Source: Oscillospiraceae bacterium
Lineage (GTDB): Bacteria > Bacillota > Clostridia > Oscillospirales > Oscillospiraceae
Length of the DNA: 64,000 nucleotides
Assembly: GCA_017416245.1 (NCBI GenBank)
Contig: JAFQCX010000037.1
Span: forward strand, 1 to 64,000
Direction of reading: 5' to 3'
Under the pieces are notes generated by a model, which saw nothing but the letters and a program-made list of their open reading frames with translations, made no database searches and was not told the DNA's origin. The position numbers and the translations under genes are program-made. Positions 7,693-15,203 of this stretch are shown here, one piece after another (the stretch's first letter is position 1; each line of letters starts with the position of its first letter).

Positions 7693-8472
7693 TTATCTTT
7701 TTCCGGAGGGCGAGCAATTAAAGATTTTTTTATACTGCTTATAAAATCCTGAATAATCATTGAAACCGCATTCTACGGCAACTGTTGATGCCAACTCCCC
7801 ATCGCATATTTTACGGTGCGCAAGAATAAGTCTTTTTTTGATAATATACTGATAAATGGAAATATTCATTTCTTTTTTGAATATATGCGCAAGAGAAGAC
7901 ACTGAAACATTGTTGGCTCTTGCGATCGTTTGTACAGATATATTTCTGCTTAAATTTTGATTTATATAGCCCATCACCGTAAGCAGCAATTCGCTTTGCG
8001 TATTTTGATTGCAATTATCTGTGCATTTGGTAGACATTTCGCATAAAATCAAGGATAACAGTGCCCGAAGCTGCACATTGGCATTTAAGGTCGGTCTTTT
8101 TGAAATTTTAATCAGTTTTTCAAACATGAAAATAAAATCCGAATTATATTCAGCAAGAAATATTTTGCCGGTGCTATTTTTTGAATTAATAACGAACTCA
8201 GGCATATCAGGAAAATGCAAAGTACATCGATGATAATTTTGAGCATCACCCTTTATAATGACCTGATGATAGGTTTCCTTCGGTATAACGATCAGAGTGC
8301 CATGTAATATTTTGGTGTGAATGTTCTCACCAATAAGTTCGGCATCTCCCTCTAAAAACAAAATAATTTCATTAATGCTGTGAAACTCTTTGTTTGTTTC
8401 TTCGGTAGGACCAAAAGCATATTTGAACGTAATATCACGATCTTTTATGTAGTATTTAAAATTCTGTTTCAT
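7693..8472 (-). CDS. AraC-family transcriptional regulator (cupin sensor)
   Basis: A 259-residue regulator with an N-terminal cupin-type sensor (about 15-135; PKETYHQVIIKG resembles the usual cupin strand) and a C-terminal double helix-turn-helix (about 160-259; NISVQTIARANNVSVSSLAHIF and STVAVECGFNDYSGFYKQYKK in two parts). I start at the ATG at 8472 because GGTGAT precedes it; an in-frame TTG nine codons upstream has no better site. It diverges from the aldolase-kinase-hydrolase genes at 8583-11741 and is the likely activator, sensing the sugar acid they degrade. The whole cassette is AT-rich. Confidence 0.88.
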   Translation of the reverse strand: MKQNFKYYIKDRDITFKYAFGPTEETNKEFHSINEIILFLEGDAELIGENIHTKILHGTLIVIPKETYHQVIIKGDAQNYHRCTLHFPDMPEFVINSKNSTGKIFLAEYNSDFIFMFEKLIKISKRPTLNANVQLRALLSLILCEMSTKCTDNCNQNTQSELLLTVMGYINQNLSRNISVQTIARANNVSVSSLAHIFKKEMNISIYQYIIKKRLILAHRKICDGELASTVAVECGFNDYSGFYKQYKKIFNCSPSGKR

Positions 8473-8582
8473 ATAATCACCAATTATATTATAAATCAAT
8501 TTGCAGAAATATCAATAGTAAAGGCTAAAATCACTATTTTAATTGACGTTTTATAGTTGTAATATTAAATGGGTGATAAAAA

Positions 8583-9248
8583 ATGAAAAACAAAAATATA
8601 GTAGAAACGATTTCTCAAATAAAAGAAAATAAGATCATTGCAATTATCCGGGGCGTAAGTGAAGAAAAAATCATTCCTTTATGTCAGGCGCTATATGACG
8701 GCGGAATCAGGCTTGTAGAACTTACTTATAGCGCCAATAAACACGTATCGGATGAACAAACGGCAAAGCAGATAAAAATGCTTTCCACATATTTTGAGGG
8801 CAAACTTTACGTTGGCGCGGGAACAGTAATAACCAAAAAGCAAGTTGCGTACACAAAAAAGGCGGGAGGAAACTTTATTATCTCGCCGAATACAGACAAA
8901 AAAATCATAAAAGCAACAAAAAGAAAAGGGCTTGTTTCCATTCCGGGAGCGCTTACCCCTTCTGAAGCATTAAATGCAAAAATATACGGCGCAGATTTTG
9001 TTAAACTGTTTCCAATAAATAATTTGGGCGTGAATTATTTCAAGGCAGTCTCTGTTCCTCTTTCACACATAGATTTTATTGCAGTAGGTGGAATAGATTT
9101 AAACAATATGCATGACTATTTGAACGCAAATATCAGTGGCTTTGGAATAGGGGCCAATATAACTAACAAGCAAATGATTGAAAATAACGATTGGCCGGCA
9201 ATAAGAAAACTTGCCGAAAGCTACACGGCGGTGATAAAAAATGGCTAA
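8583..9248 (+). CDS. 2-keto-3-deoxy-6-phosphogluconate/galactonate-type aldolase
   Basis: A 221-residue class I aldolase of the KDPG/KHG family that splits a 2-keto-3-deoxy-6-phospho sugar acid into pyruvate and glyceraldehyde 3-phosphate. The key residues are all present: R23 in IIRG, E46 in VELTY and the Schiff-base lysine K141 in DFVKLFP. The next gene, a 2-keto-3-deoxygalactonokinase type, overlaps its end by 8 bp, so the substrate is more likely KDPGal than KDPG. Strongly AT-rich codon use compared with the related gene at 13935, so the two were probably acquired separately. Confidence 0.9.
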   Translation: MKNKNIVETISQIKENKIIAIIRGVSEEKIIPLCQALYDGGIRLVELTYSANKHVSDEQTAKQIKMLSTYFEGKLYVGAGTVITKKQVAYTKKAGGNFIISPNTDKKIIKATKRKGLVSIPGALTPSEALNAKIYGADFVKLFPINNLGVNYFKAVSVPLSHIDFIAVGGIDLNNMHDYLNANISGFGIGANITNKQMIENNDWPAIRKLAESYTAVIKNG

Positions 9249-10179
9249 TTATATAACTATTGACGGCGGAACAACCAATACAAGAATCAGACTTGTGATA
9301 GAAAACAAATGCGTTGATATGCTTAAATTTGATATTGGTGCCCGAAACGGAATAGACAACAGAAAAAATTTAATCCAAACCATCAAACAAGGCATCGACG
9401 AGATTCTTAAACGCAACAATATGCCAGAATTAAAAATAGAAAGAATTTTGGCTTCCGGAATGATAACAAGTGAGTTTGGTTTGATAAACCTGCCACATAT
9501 TGCAGCTCCTGTTTCTATTGCAGATCTGCATGATAATTTATGTGAAACGATTATAGAAGAGATATCACCAATACCTTTTGTTTTTGTGCCCGGTGTCAAA
9601 TGTCACTGTGATAATTTTGAAAGCAGTGACGTGATGCGAGGCGAAGAAACAGAATTTATAGGTCTTTTTAGGGGCGAAGGAATTTACGTGTTGCCCGGTT
9701 CCCATTCTAAAATTATTTCAGCAGACAAAGAGCAACGAATCGTTGAGTTCAATACAATGCTTACCGGTGAAATGATAGCCGCTCTCAGTCAAAACACCAT
9801 CTTGAAAGACTCGATTAATCTAAAAGACACAAAACTCGACCATAACTTTATACTAAAAGGTTATGCGTTTTGTAAACAAAACGGCGTTAATTACTCCTTG
9901 TTCAAGGTGAGGATTTTAGATGCCATATTTGCGCGAAACAAATCTGAGGTATATAGCTTTTATATTGGTGTCGTTTTATGTGACGAGATCGAACAAATCC
10001 TGAAGAAAAACCCAAAGCGTATTGTTATCGGCGGGCAAAACAAAATAAAACAAGCAATGACAGTGCTGTTAAAAGAGGTTTCTTTTGCTGAAATTGAAAT
10101 AATAGACGATGCGCAAGCCGAACAAGCCACAAATAACGGCATTATAAAAATATACGAATATTCAAATAATGAAAGGTGA
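9241..10179 (+). CDS. dgoK: 2-dehydro-3-deoxygalactonokinase (DgoK family)
   Basis: A 312-residue sugar-acid kinase expected to phosphorylate 2-keto-3-deoxygalactonate at C6. The phosphate-binding opening IDGGTTNTR, the central SDVMRGEETE motif and LPGSHSK are typical of DgoK and distinguish it from ROK or FGGY kinases. It overlaps the aldolase gene, giving the last two steps of the De Ley-Doudoroff galactonate route, or of any route ending in KDGal. No galactonate dehydratase or sugar dehydrogenase is present nearby, so the upstream steps must be elsewhere or use another sugar acid. Confidence 0.88.
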   Translation: MANYITIDGGTTNTRIRLVIENKCVDMLKFDIGARNGIDNRKNLIQTIKQGIDEILKRNNMPELKIERILASGMITSEFGLINLPHIAAPVSIADLHDNLCETIIEEISPIPFVFVPGVKCHCDNFESSDVMRGEETEFIGLFRGEGIYVLPGSHSKIISADKEQRIVEFNTMLTGEMIAALSQNTILKDSINLKDTKLDHNFILKGYAFCKQNGVNYSLFKVRILDAIFARNKSEVYSFYIGVVLCDEIEQILKKNPKRIVIGGQNKIKQAMTVLLKEVSFAEIEIIDDAQAEQATNNGIIKIYEYSNNER

Positions 10180-10184
10180 CTGCA

Positions 10185-11741
10185 ATGAACACTCGTGAGG
10201 TAAAAAATCTAAGTACGCTTGCTATCAATATTCCTGCAGACGGTCTGTTTCTTGCTATCCTGAACAAGGCAAACGATGATTTATCCGAGGAAAATTGTAT
10301 TCGTATTTTAAAGGCATACATTGACAAATATCTCGAGGCAAACCCGGATATGATAATGCTGAATGTGTGCTATCGCAGATGTCTCACACCGTCCGAAGTT
10401 TTTGACAGCTATTTATACAACATCGAAACAGATGAAAACGGACAAAAGGTGAAAAGATTAAGCCCAACTACAGATGCCGTGTCGATGTATTTCGCTTCCT
10501 TTTTTACCTGTGCGCGCGTACTTCTGCAACAAGGAATTGATATTTACAAGTTTCTGACAGAATATATTCGCCAAAAAGGGTGCAAGGTTTATTTGTCTGT
10601 AAGAATGAACGACGGGCATTATACAGACAACCCTGCAATCAATTCAAATTTCGCACTAAAAAACGACAAGGCGCTTACAATTAACCACGATGGCGTTGCC
10701 CTCGACTTTTCGAAAGAAGAAGTGCAGGAGCTTTTCTGTCAATACATAACCGAATTGCTTGATACTTACTCCGTTGACGGTATTGAGATTGATTGGCTCC
10801 GCCACCCTACGCTTTTGCCGGAGGAACACCGTTCGGACCTTTCTATATTAAATAATTATATGCAAACAATCCGTACCTTGCTTGATCGTTACAACAAGGC
10901 CCTTGGTTTAGCGGTGCGTGTTTTACCAAGCGAACAGGAAAATTTAAAAATCGGTGCTGATGTATGCCAGTGGATTGCTGACGGTTGTGCGAATGTTGTA
11001 ACAATAGAAAAGTTTTATATACCGACGAATTTTGAGATGCCGATTCCCCAGTGGAAAGCAAGCATTAAAAAAAGAAACGTCGCAAAGAACGAATACGCTC
11101 TGTTGTGCGGTACGGATTGGGCAGTATCCTGTCAGCGCAAGTATAATATTGCCATGACGCCTGCATTGGTAAGAGGCTTTACAAGTGAATGCCTTCATAA
11201 CGGTGCCGACGGCGTATACTTGTTCAATTTCTTTGAAGAAAACGGTGGAAATTCTTTTGAATATGTTGCAGATTCCAATGGAAATGCATACCTTAAAAAC
11301 TGTTTCTCGGAGCGTATGAAAGCCGCAAGGGAGCCTGATTTACTTCCCAGAAGGTGCGTGCACATTGGTCGTTCCAACGGCAGATACCCGATCACCCTTG
11401 GCGCAGAAGAATGCTATACCTTCTCCGGTCAAATAAAGAAACCTTTCAACCGTTGCCAAATTGTTGTCGGCTGTGATGTTGATGCTTCCCTTTCTGTTTT
11501 TCTCAACGACTGTGACAGGAAAATCCCTTTGCAGAACCAACCTGCACTTGAAGGCTTTGCATATCTCCACGAAACAGAAATCAAGAAAAACGGTGGCTTT
11601 CTTTATGCGGTTTCGCAAGTGGCTCCTTATGTAAAAACAGCAACGCTTCCGCCGGCAGAAACGGAATCAACCGAAATAACCATTCAAAACAACGCCGCAC
11701 ATCCAGTAGATCTTTTGTGGCTGGAGCTTTCCTTTGAATAA
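10185..11741 (+). CDS. TIM-barrel glycoside-hydrolase-like protein
   Basis: A 518-residue protein whose first ~370 residues look like a TIM barrel of the GH10-like/hypothetical glycosyl hydrolase type. The motif VDGIEIDWLRHP around residue 200 places acidic residues at a strand end as in these enzymes, and GADGVYLFNF is a late strand. The last ~130 residues look like a beta-rich accessory domain. No signal peptide. I start at the ATG at 10185, which has AAAGGTGA at good distance; a GTG nine bases upstream overlaps that site. It follows the kinase directly and may release the sugar that feeds it. The family assignment is tentative. Confidence 0.65.
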   Translation: MNTREVKNLSTLAINIPADGLFLAILNKANDDLSEENCIRILKAYIDKYLEANPDMIMLNVCYRRCLTPSEVFDSYLYNIETDENGQKVKRLSPTTDAVSMYFASFFTCARVLLQQGIDIYKFLTEYIRQKGCKVYLSVRMNDGHYTDNPAINSNFALKNDKALTINHDGVALDFSKEEVQELFCQYITELLDTYSVDGIEIDWLRHPTLLPEEHRSDLSILNNYMQTIRTLLDRYNKALGLAVRVLPSEQENLKIGADVCQWIADGCANVVTIEKFYIPTNFEMPIPQWKASIKKRNVAKNEYALLCGTDWAVSCQRKYNIAMTPALVRGFTSECLHNGADGVYLFNFFEENGGNSFEYVADSNGNAYLKNCFSERMKAAREPDLLPRRCVHIGRSNGRYPITLGAEECYTFSGQIKKPFNRCQIVVGCDVDASLSVFLNDCDRKIPLQNQPALEGFAYLHETEIKKNGGFLYAVSQVAPYVKTATLPPAETESTEITIQNNAAHPVDLLWLELSFE

Positions 11742-11775
11742 CCAAAAGCGAGGTGAATTCCGCCTCACTTTTGGT
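11741..11775 (+). terminator. hairpin at the end of the cassette operon
   Basis: ACCAAAAGCGAGGTG and CGCCTCACTTTTGGT pair over 15 bp with two G-T wobbles around a five-base loop, starting at the stop codon. There is no clean T tract after it, so it may stabilise the 3' end rather than terminate strongly. Confidence 0.5.
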
Positions 11776-11817
11776 ATGTATCGGGACTTTCTTCTTCTGC
11801 GCCTACGAAGTTCTTAT

Positions 11818-11962
11818 CGGCACCATCGAGTGGAAATCATTTACAAGTGCCAAAAAACCTTGATTTTACAAGGCTGGTATAATCGCACTACAGTTTGAAT
11901 GCTGTTACACCAGTTACCATCACATATCTACAAAGCCAAAAATCCCCCATCGAGTGGGAATG
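11818..11962 (+). repeat. 97-bp direct repeat, right copy R3, with R1-like extension
   Basis: Positions 11818-11914 match R2 at 7198-7294. The copy continues with CACATATCTACAAA, CCAAAAATCC and CCATCGAGTGGGAAT up to 11962, the part shared with R1 at the left edge. The full unit is thus bracketed by two CCATCGAGTGGRAAT motifs in the same direction. Another lone CATCGAATGGGAATA lies at 23094. Confidence 0.88.
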
Positions 11963-11985
11963 ACCCTCATTGTTTCAGAAAATTT

Positions 11986-12031
11986 GAAGACCTTGGGTCA
12001 TCGGAAACGATGACCCAAGGTCTTCTTTTTT
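11986..12031. terminator. 18-bp-stem terminator between convergent genes
   Basis: A perfect 18-bp stem (11986-12003 and 12008-12025) with a GAAA tetraloop, followed by CTTTTTT on the plus strand and AAATTTTC on the minus strand. It separates the cassette operon from the convergent AraC gene and probably serves both. Confidence 0.9.
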
Positions 12032-12057
12032 ATAACGATCTTTTGCGGTTACGGTTA

Positions 12058-12867
12058 CTACCTTCTTTGATTTTGATATTGCTTGGGGGACAGGCCGTAT
12101 TTTTGCTTAAAGGCCGAGCTGAAATAGGAGGCAGAGGAATACCCCACCAAAGCGCTGATCTGCTCAACTGCCAGCTTTTCCTCCAAAAGCAGGTCGGCTG
12201 CGTGCTGCAGGCGGATGTTGTTGCGGTATTCCATAGGGGTGGCGCCGATGATGCTTTCAAAGGTCCGCAGAAAGTGATATTTGCTCATAGAGCACAGATC
12301 GGCGTAATCGGCTAAGCTTAAATTGCTGTGGTAATGCCTGTTCATATGCTGGACTGCGTGGGCAATGCGCTCAAAATTCTCCTTGTTGGGATGGCTCTCC
12401 CGCAAAACGCTGCGCTCCAGCACCGTCAACAGATGCAGCATTTTATAAACACAAAGCTTTTCATAAAAAGGCTGCTTGCACAGGGTCTCCTCTATAATAT
12501 CATCGAACAGGTCGCAAACCTGACGGTTAAAGGGCGCGTCATAAACCCTGGAGGTGGAAAGGGAGATCTCCGATGGCAGGGCCTTGCACTGAAAGTGAAT
12601 GTAATAGAATTCCGCGGTTTGATTTCCCTCGTAAATATGATGCTGCTTTTCCCCGGGAGCGAAAAGGATGAAGGAGCCGGCAGAGGCAAGCACCTTATGC
12701 TTCAAATAAAAGGTCTCGCTGCCCTTGGCAATATAAAACAGCAGCCAATCCTCCCGGCCGTAGGGGCGGTTGATCTCCCGACCCTGTTTGGCAAAAATGT
12801 GCCCGCAGCTTACAAGGCTGATTCCCGATACCTGCTGGTTTTGTTCTGCATACGCGTTATAGATCAT
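12058..12867 (-). CDS. AraC-family transcriptional regulator
   Basis: A 269-residue regulator: N-terminal cupin sensor (about 20-130, with FAPGEKQHH as the cupin strand) and C-terminal AraC DNA-binding pair (about 170-265, ending with YGLSPKQYQNQRR). It diverges from the eight-gene operon starting at 12986, with a 118-bp shared control region, and is the natural candidate for its inducer-responsive activator. It has a near-consensus promoter of its own. Codon use matches the GC-rich backbone, unlike the cassette AraC gene at 7693. Confidence 0.92.
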   Translation of the reverse strand: MIYNAYAEQNQQVSGISLVSCGHIFAKQGREINRPYGREDWLLFYIAKGSETFYLKHKVLASAGSFILFAPGEKQHHIYEGNQTAEFYYIHFQCKALPSEISLSTSRVYDAPFNRQVCDLFDDIIEETLCKQPFYEKLCVYKMLHLLTVLERSVLRESHPNKENFERIAHAVQHMNRHYHSNLSLADYADLCSMSKYHFLRTFESIIGATPMEYRNNIRLQHAADLLLEEKLAVEQISALVGYSSASYFSSAFKQKYGLSPKQYQNQRR

Positions 12868-12923
12868 ACCATCACCGCAATATTTCTAAAATTTTTGGCA
12901 AGAAACCATATTTACTAATGATG

Positions 12924-12952
12924 AATATAGCACTAAAATGAAAGTATGTCAA
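12924..12952 (-). promoter_or_regulatory. promoter of the AraC gene
   Basis: Minus-strand TTGACA (12947-12952) and TATATT (12924-12929), 17 bp apart. No equally good plus-strand promoter is visible for the operon at 12986, which fits activator dependence. Confidence 0.75.
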
Positions 12953-12985
12953 CAAAAGCAGAAAGCGCGTGAAAGGAATGGGAAT

Positions 12986-13921
12986 ATGAAGATCGTGGTT
13001 ACCCCCAGAGGCTTTGCCAAGTGTGGGCTGGATAATGTGAAAATCATAGAAGACGCAGGCTTTACCGTAGAATACAACGCTACGGGAAACGCCTATACAA
13101 AGGAAGCATTTTACGAAAAAACCAGGGACGCCGACGGGGTCGTGGTTGGTGTGGAGCTGGTGGACAAGGCATACATCGATGCCCACCCGAAGCTGAAGGC
13201 AGTGGTAAAATTCGGTGTGGGTACCGATAACATCGACTTAGACTACTGCCGTGAAAAGGGGATCTTTGTGGGAAGAACGGTAGGCTCCAACGCAAGAAGC
13301 GTGGCAGAAACCGCCATCAGCTTTCTGTTTGCCGATTCCAAGAATCTATACGGGAGCATTTCCGATACCAGAGCCCACAAATGGACCAAGCAGACCGGCT
13401 ATGAGCTGGAGGGCAAGACCATCGGCATCGTGGGCTTCGGCGCTATCGGCAAAAAGGTTGCCCAAATGGCCTTTGGGCTGGGTATGCGGGTGCTGGCCTA
13501 TGATCCTTACTTCATCGACCCGGAGGCTGCCCGGGCATTTTGCGTGGAGGAAGCGACCTTTGAAGATATTCTGAAGGGTTCGGATTTTGTTTCCCTGCAC
13601 GTGCCGCTGACCCCGGAAACCACGAATTACATTACAATGAAGCAGCTACAAGCAATGAAGCCCGGCGCCGTTTTGATCAACACGGCAAGAGGCGGCATTG
13701 TGAACGAGGCGGATCTGTTTGAAGCCTTGTCCGCAAACATCATTCGGGCGGCGTATTTTGACGTTTTGGTGAACGAGCCGCCGGCAAAGGATGAGCCGCT
13801 GCTGACCCTGCCCAACTTCTACTTAACGCCCCACATTGCATCCCGAAGCCGGGAGGCAGAGGAAAATACCGCCCGTATGGCAACCCAAATTATGATCGAC
13901 GCGTTGAAAAAACGAAGCTAA
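12986..13921 (+). CDS. D-isomer-specific 2-hydroxyacid dehydrogenase
   Basis: A 311-residue NAD-dependent dehydrogenase of the phosphoglycerate/hydroxypyruvate/formate dehydrogenase family. The Rossmann motif GFGAIG is at residues 150-155, the catalytic arginine is in NTARGG, the glutamate in VNEPP and the histidine in TPHIAS. The ACT domain of SerA is absent, so a role in serine synthesis is unlikely. I start at the ATG at 12986 with AAAGGAAT ahead of it, dropping 16 residues of a longer frame. It opens a sugar-acid operon and probably reduces or oxidises a 2-keto or 2-hydroxy acid in that pathway. Confidence 0.88.
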   Translation: MKIVVTPRGFAKCGLDNVKIIEDAGFTVEYNATGNAYTKEAFYEKTRDADGVVVGVELVDKAYIDAHPKLKAVVKFGVGTDNIDLDYCREKGIFVGRTVGSNARSVAETAISFLFADSKNLYGSISDTRAHKWTKQTGYELEGKTIGIVGFGAIGKKVAQMAFGLGMRVLAYDPYFIDPEAARAFCVEEATFEDILKGSDFVSLHVPLTPETTNYITMKQLQAMKPGAVLINTARGGIVNEADLFEALSANIIRAAYFDVLVNEPPAKDEPLLTLPNFYLTPHIASRSREAEENTARMATQIMIDALKKRS

Positions 13922-13934
13922 AAGGAGAATGTAT

Positions 13935-14579
13935 ATGAATCCGTTTGTAAAGGAATTTATGGAAAGCAAGGTCATTGTTGTGTGCCGTGGCATTGCTCAG
14001 GAGGAGATCGTCAAGGTGGCAAGCGCCCTGTATGAGGGCGGCATCCGCTTTATGGAGGTGCCCTTCAATCAGGCAGATCCGGGCAGCTTCTCCGCAACCG
14101 CAGCCAAGATCAAGGCCGTGAAGGAGGCCCTGGGCGGAAAAATGCACGTGGGCGCAGGAACGGTCATCACCCTGGAGCAGTTTGCGCTGGCAAAGGATGC
14201 CGGCGCAGAGATCATCGTTTCCCCCACCCTGGAGGAGGATGTGATCGCCGCAACAAAGGCCGCAGGCCTCATTTCTATGCCGGGCTGCGCCACCCCCTCT
14301 GAAATGACCAGAGCCTACAAGCTGGGGGCGGATCTGATCAAGCTGTTCCCCTCGTCTATGGTGGATATGAAGGTCATCAAGGAGATCCGCGTGCCGCTGA
14401 ATCACCTGCCTCTGGTCTGCTTTGGCGGTGTTTCCGCGGAGAACATTCAGGATGTGCTGGCGACGGGCGTTGTAGGCGTTGGCGTTGCCTCTGCAGTTTT
14501 GAATAAGCAGGCCCTGGCAGATAAGGATTATGAAAAAATCACTGCTCTGGCAAAGGAACTGACAGGAAAGTTTGCATAA
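13935..14579 (+). CDS. KDPG/KHG-type aldolase
   Basis: A 214-residue class I aldolase of the Eda family, yielding pyruvate and a small aldehyde from a 2-keto-3-deoxy or 4-hydroxy-2-keto acid. R18 (CRGI), E41 (MEVPF) and the Schiff-base K136 (DLIKLFP) are in place. AAAGGAGA lies 7 bp before the second ATG (13935), so I prefer it to the ATG at 13929. It is the second gene of the operon, 13 bp after the dehydrogenase, and differs clearly in composition from the cassette aldolase at 8583. Confidence 0.9.
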   Translation: MNPFVKEFMESKVIVVCRGIAQEEIVKVASALYEGGIRFMEVPFNQADPGSFSATAAKIKAVKEALGGKMHVGAGTVITLEQFALAKDAGAEIIVSPTLEEDVIAATKAAGLISMPGCATPSEMTRAYKLGADLIKLFPSSMVDMKVIKEIRVPLNHLPLVCFGGVSAENIQDVLATGVVGVGVASAVLNKQALADKDYEKITALAKELTGKFA

Positions 14580-14603
14580 GCACCTATAAGAAAGGATCGC
14601 AAT

Positions 14604-15203
14604 ATGGCTGTTATTGTTTTGACCGGCATGCCGGCAACGGGAAAATCCACCATCTGCAAGGCGCTGGCGGCGCATTTCGGCTTCCCTGTGGTGGAAAAGG
14701 ATGCCATCAAAGAGGCGCTTTTTGATACGGTGGGCTTTACCTGCTATGCAGAAAAACGGGCACTGGACCATGCGGCCAACGCAGTGGTGATCCATATGAC
14801 CGAGCAGCTTTTGAAAGCAGGCGGCTCTGTGATCGTGGATAACAATTTTGACGAGGCCAGCGGCAAGAATTTCAAGGCGCTGCTGGAGCAGTATGGGCCA
14901 AAATGCGTATGTGTGTTTCTCCGGGGAGAGCTGGACGTTTTGCACCGGCGCTACACCCTGCGGGATAATGCCCACGCCCGTCATTTGGGTCACGTGCTGC
15001 AGGAGCATTATCCTCCCCGGCCGGGTGACAGCCTGTACTACACCATGACCCGAGATGAATTCTGCGAGAAATTTATGAAGCGGGGCATGGATTCCTTTGA
15101 ATGTCCGGGGCAACGTCTGGAGATCGACACCACCGATTTTGCAGCGGTGCATACGGAGCGGATCGTAGCCCAGGTAGAAAAGCTGTTGGAGGGTCAAAAA
15201 TGA
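14604..15203 (+). CDS. P-loop kinase (AAA_33/gluconokinase-like)
   Basis: A 199-residue nucleoside-triphosphate-binding protein with a clear Walker A, GMPATGKST (8-16), and VIVDNNFD as the likely second acidic strand. Small kinases of this shape include gluconokinases, zeta-toxin-like and chloramphenicol phosphotransferase-like enzymes. In this operon a sugar-acid kinase feeding the aldolase next door is the simplest reading, since no PfkB-type KDG kinase is present. There is no adjacent small antitoxin gene, which argues against a toxin. The stop overlaps the next start as ATGA. Confidence 0.75.
   Translation: MAVIVLTGMPATGKSTICKALAAHFGFPVVEKDAIKEALFDTVGFTCYAEKRALDHAANAVVIHMTEQLLKAGGSVIVDNNFDEASGKNFKALLEQYGPKCVCVFLRGELDVLHRRYTLRDNAHARHLGHVLQEHYPPRPGDSLYYTMTRDEFCEKFMKRGMDSFECPGQRLEIDTTDFAAVHTERIVAQVEKLLEGQK

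Noticed and set aside
7198..11914. insertion sequence or integrative element with its own recombinase
   Set aside because: Direct repeats are present, but no transposase or integrase is encoded between or next to them.
13890..15197. 435-codon open frame on the minus strand
   Set aside because: Opposite the aldolase and P-loop kinase genes, both with intact active-site motifs; a shadow frame.
14604..15203. zeta-type toxin
   Set aside because: No antitoxin-like small gene is adjacent, and the gene is coupled within a catabolic operon.
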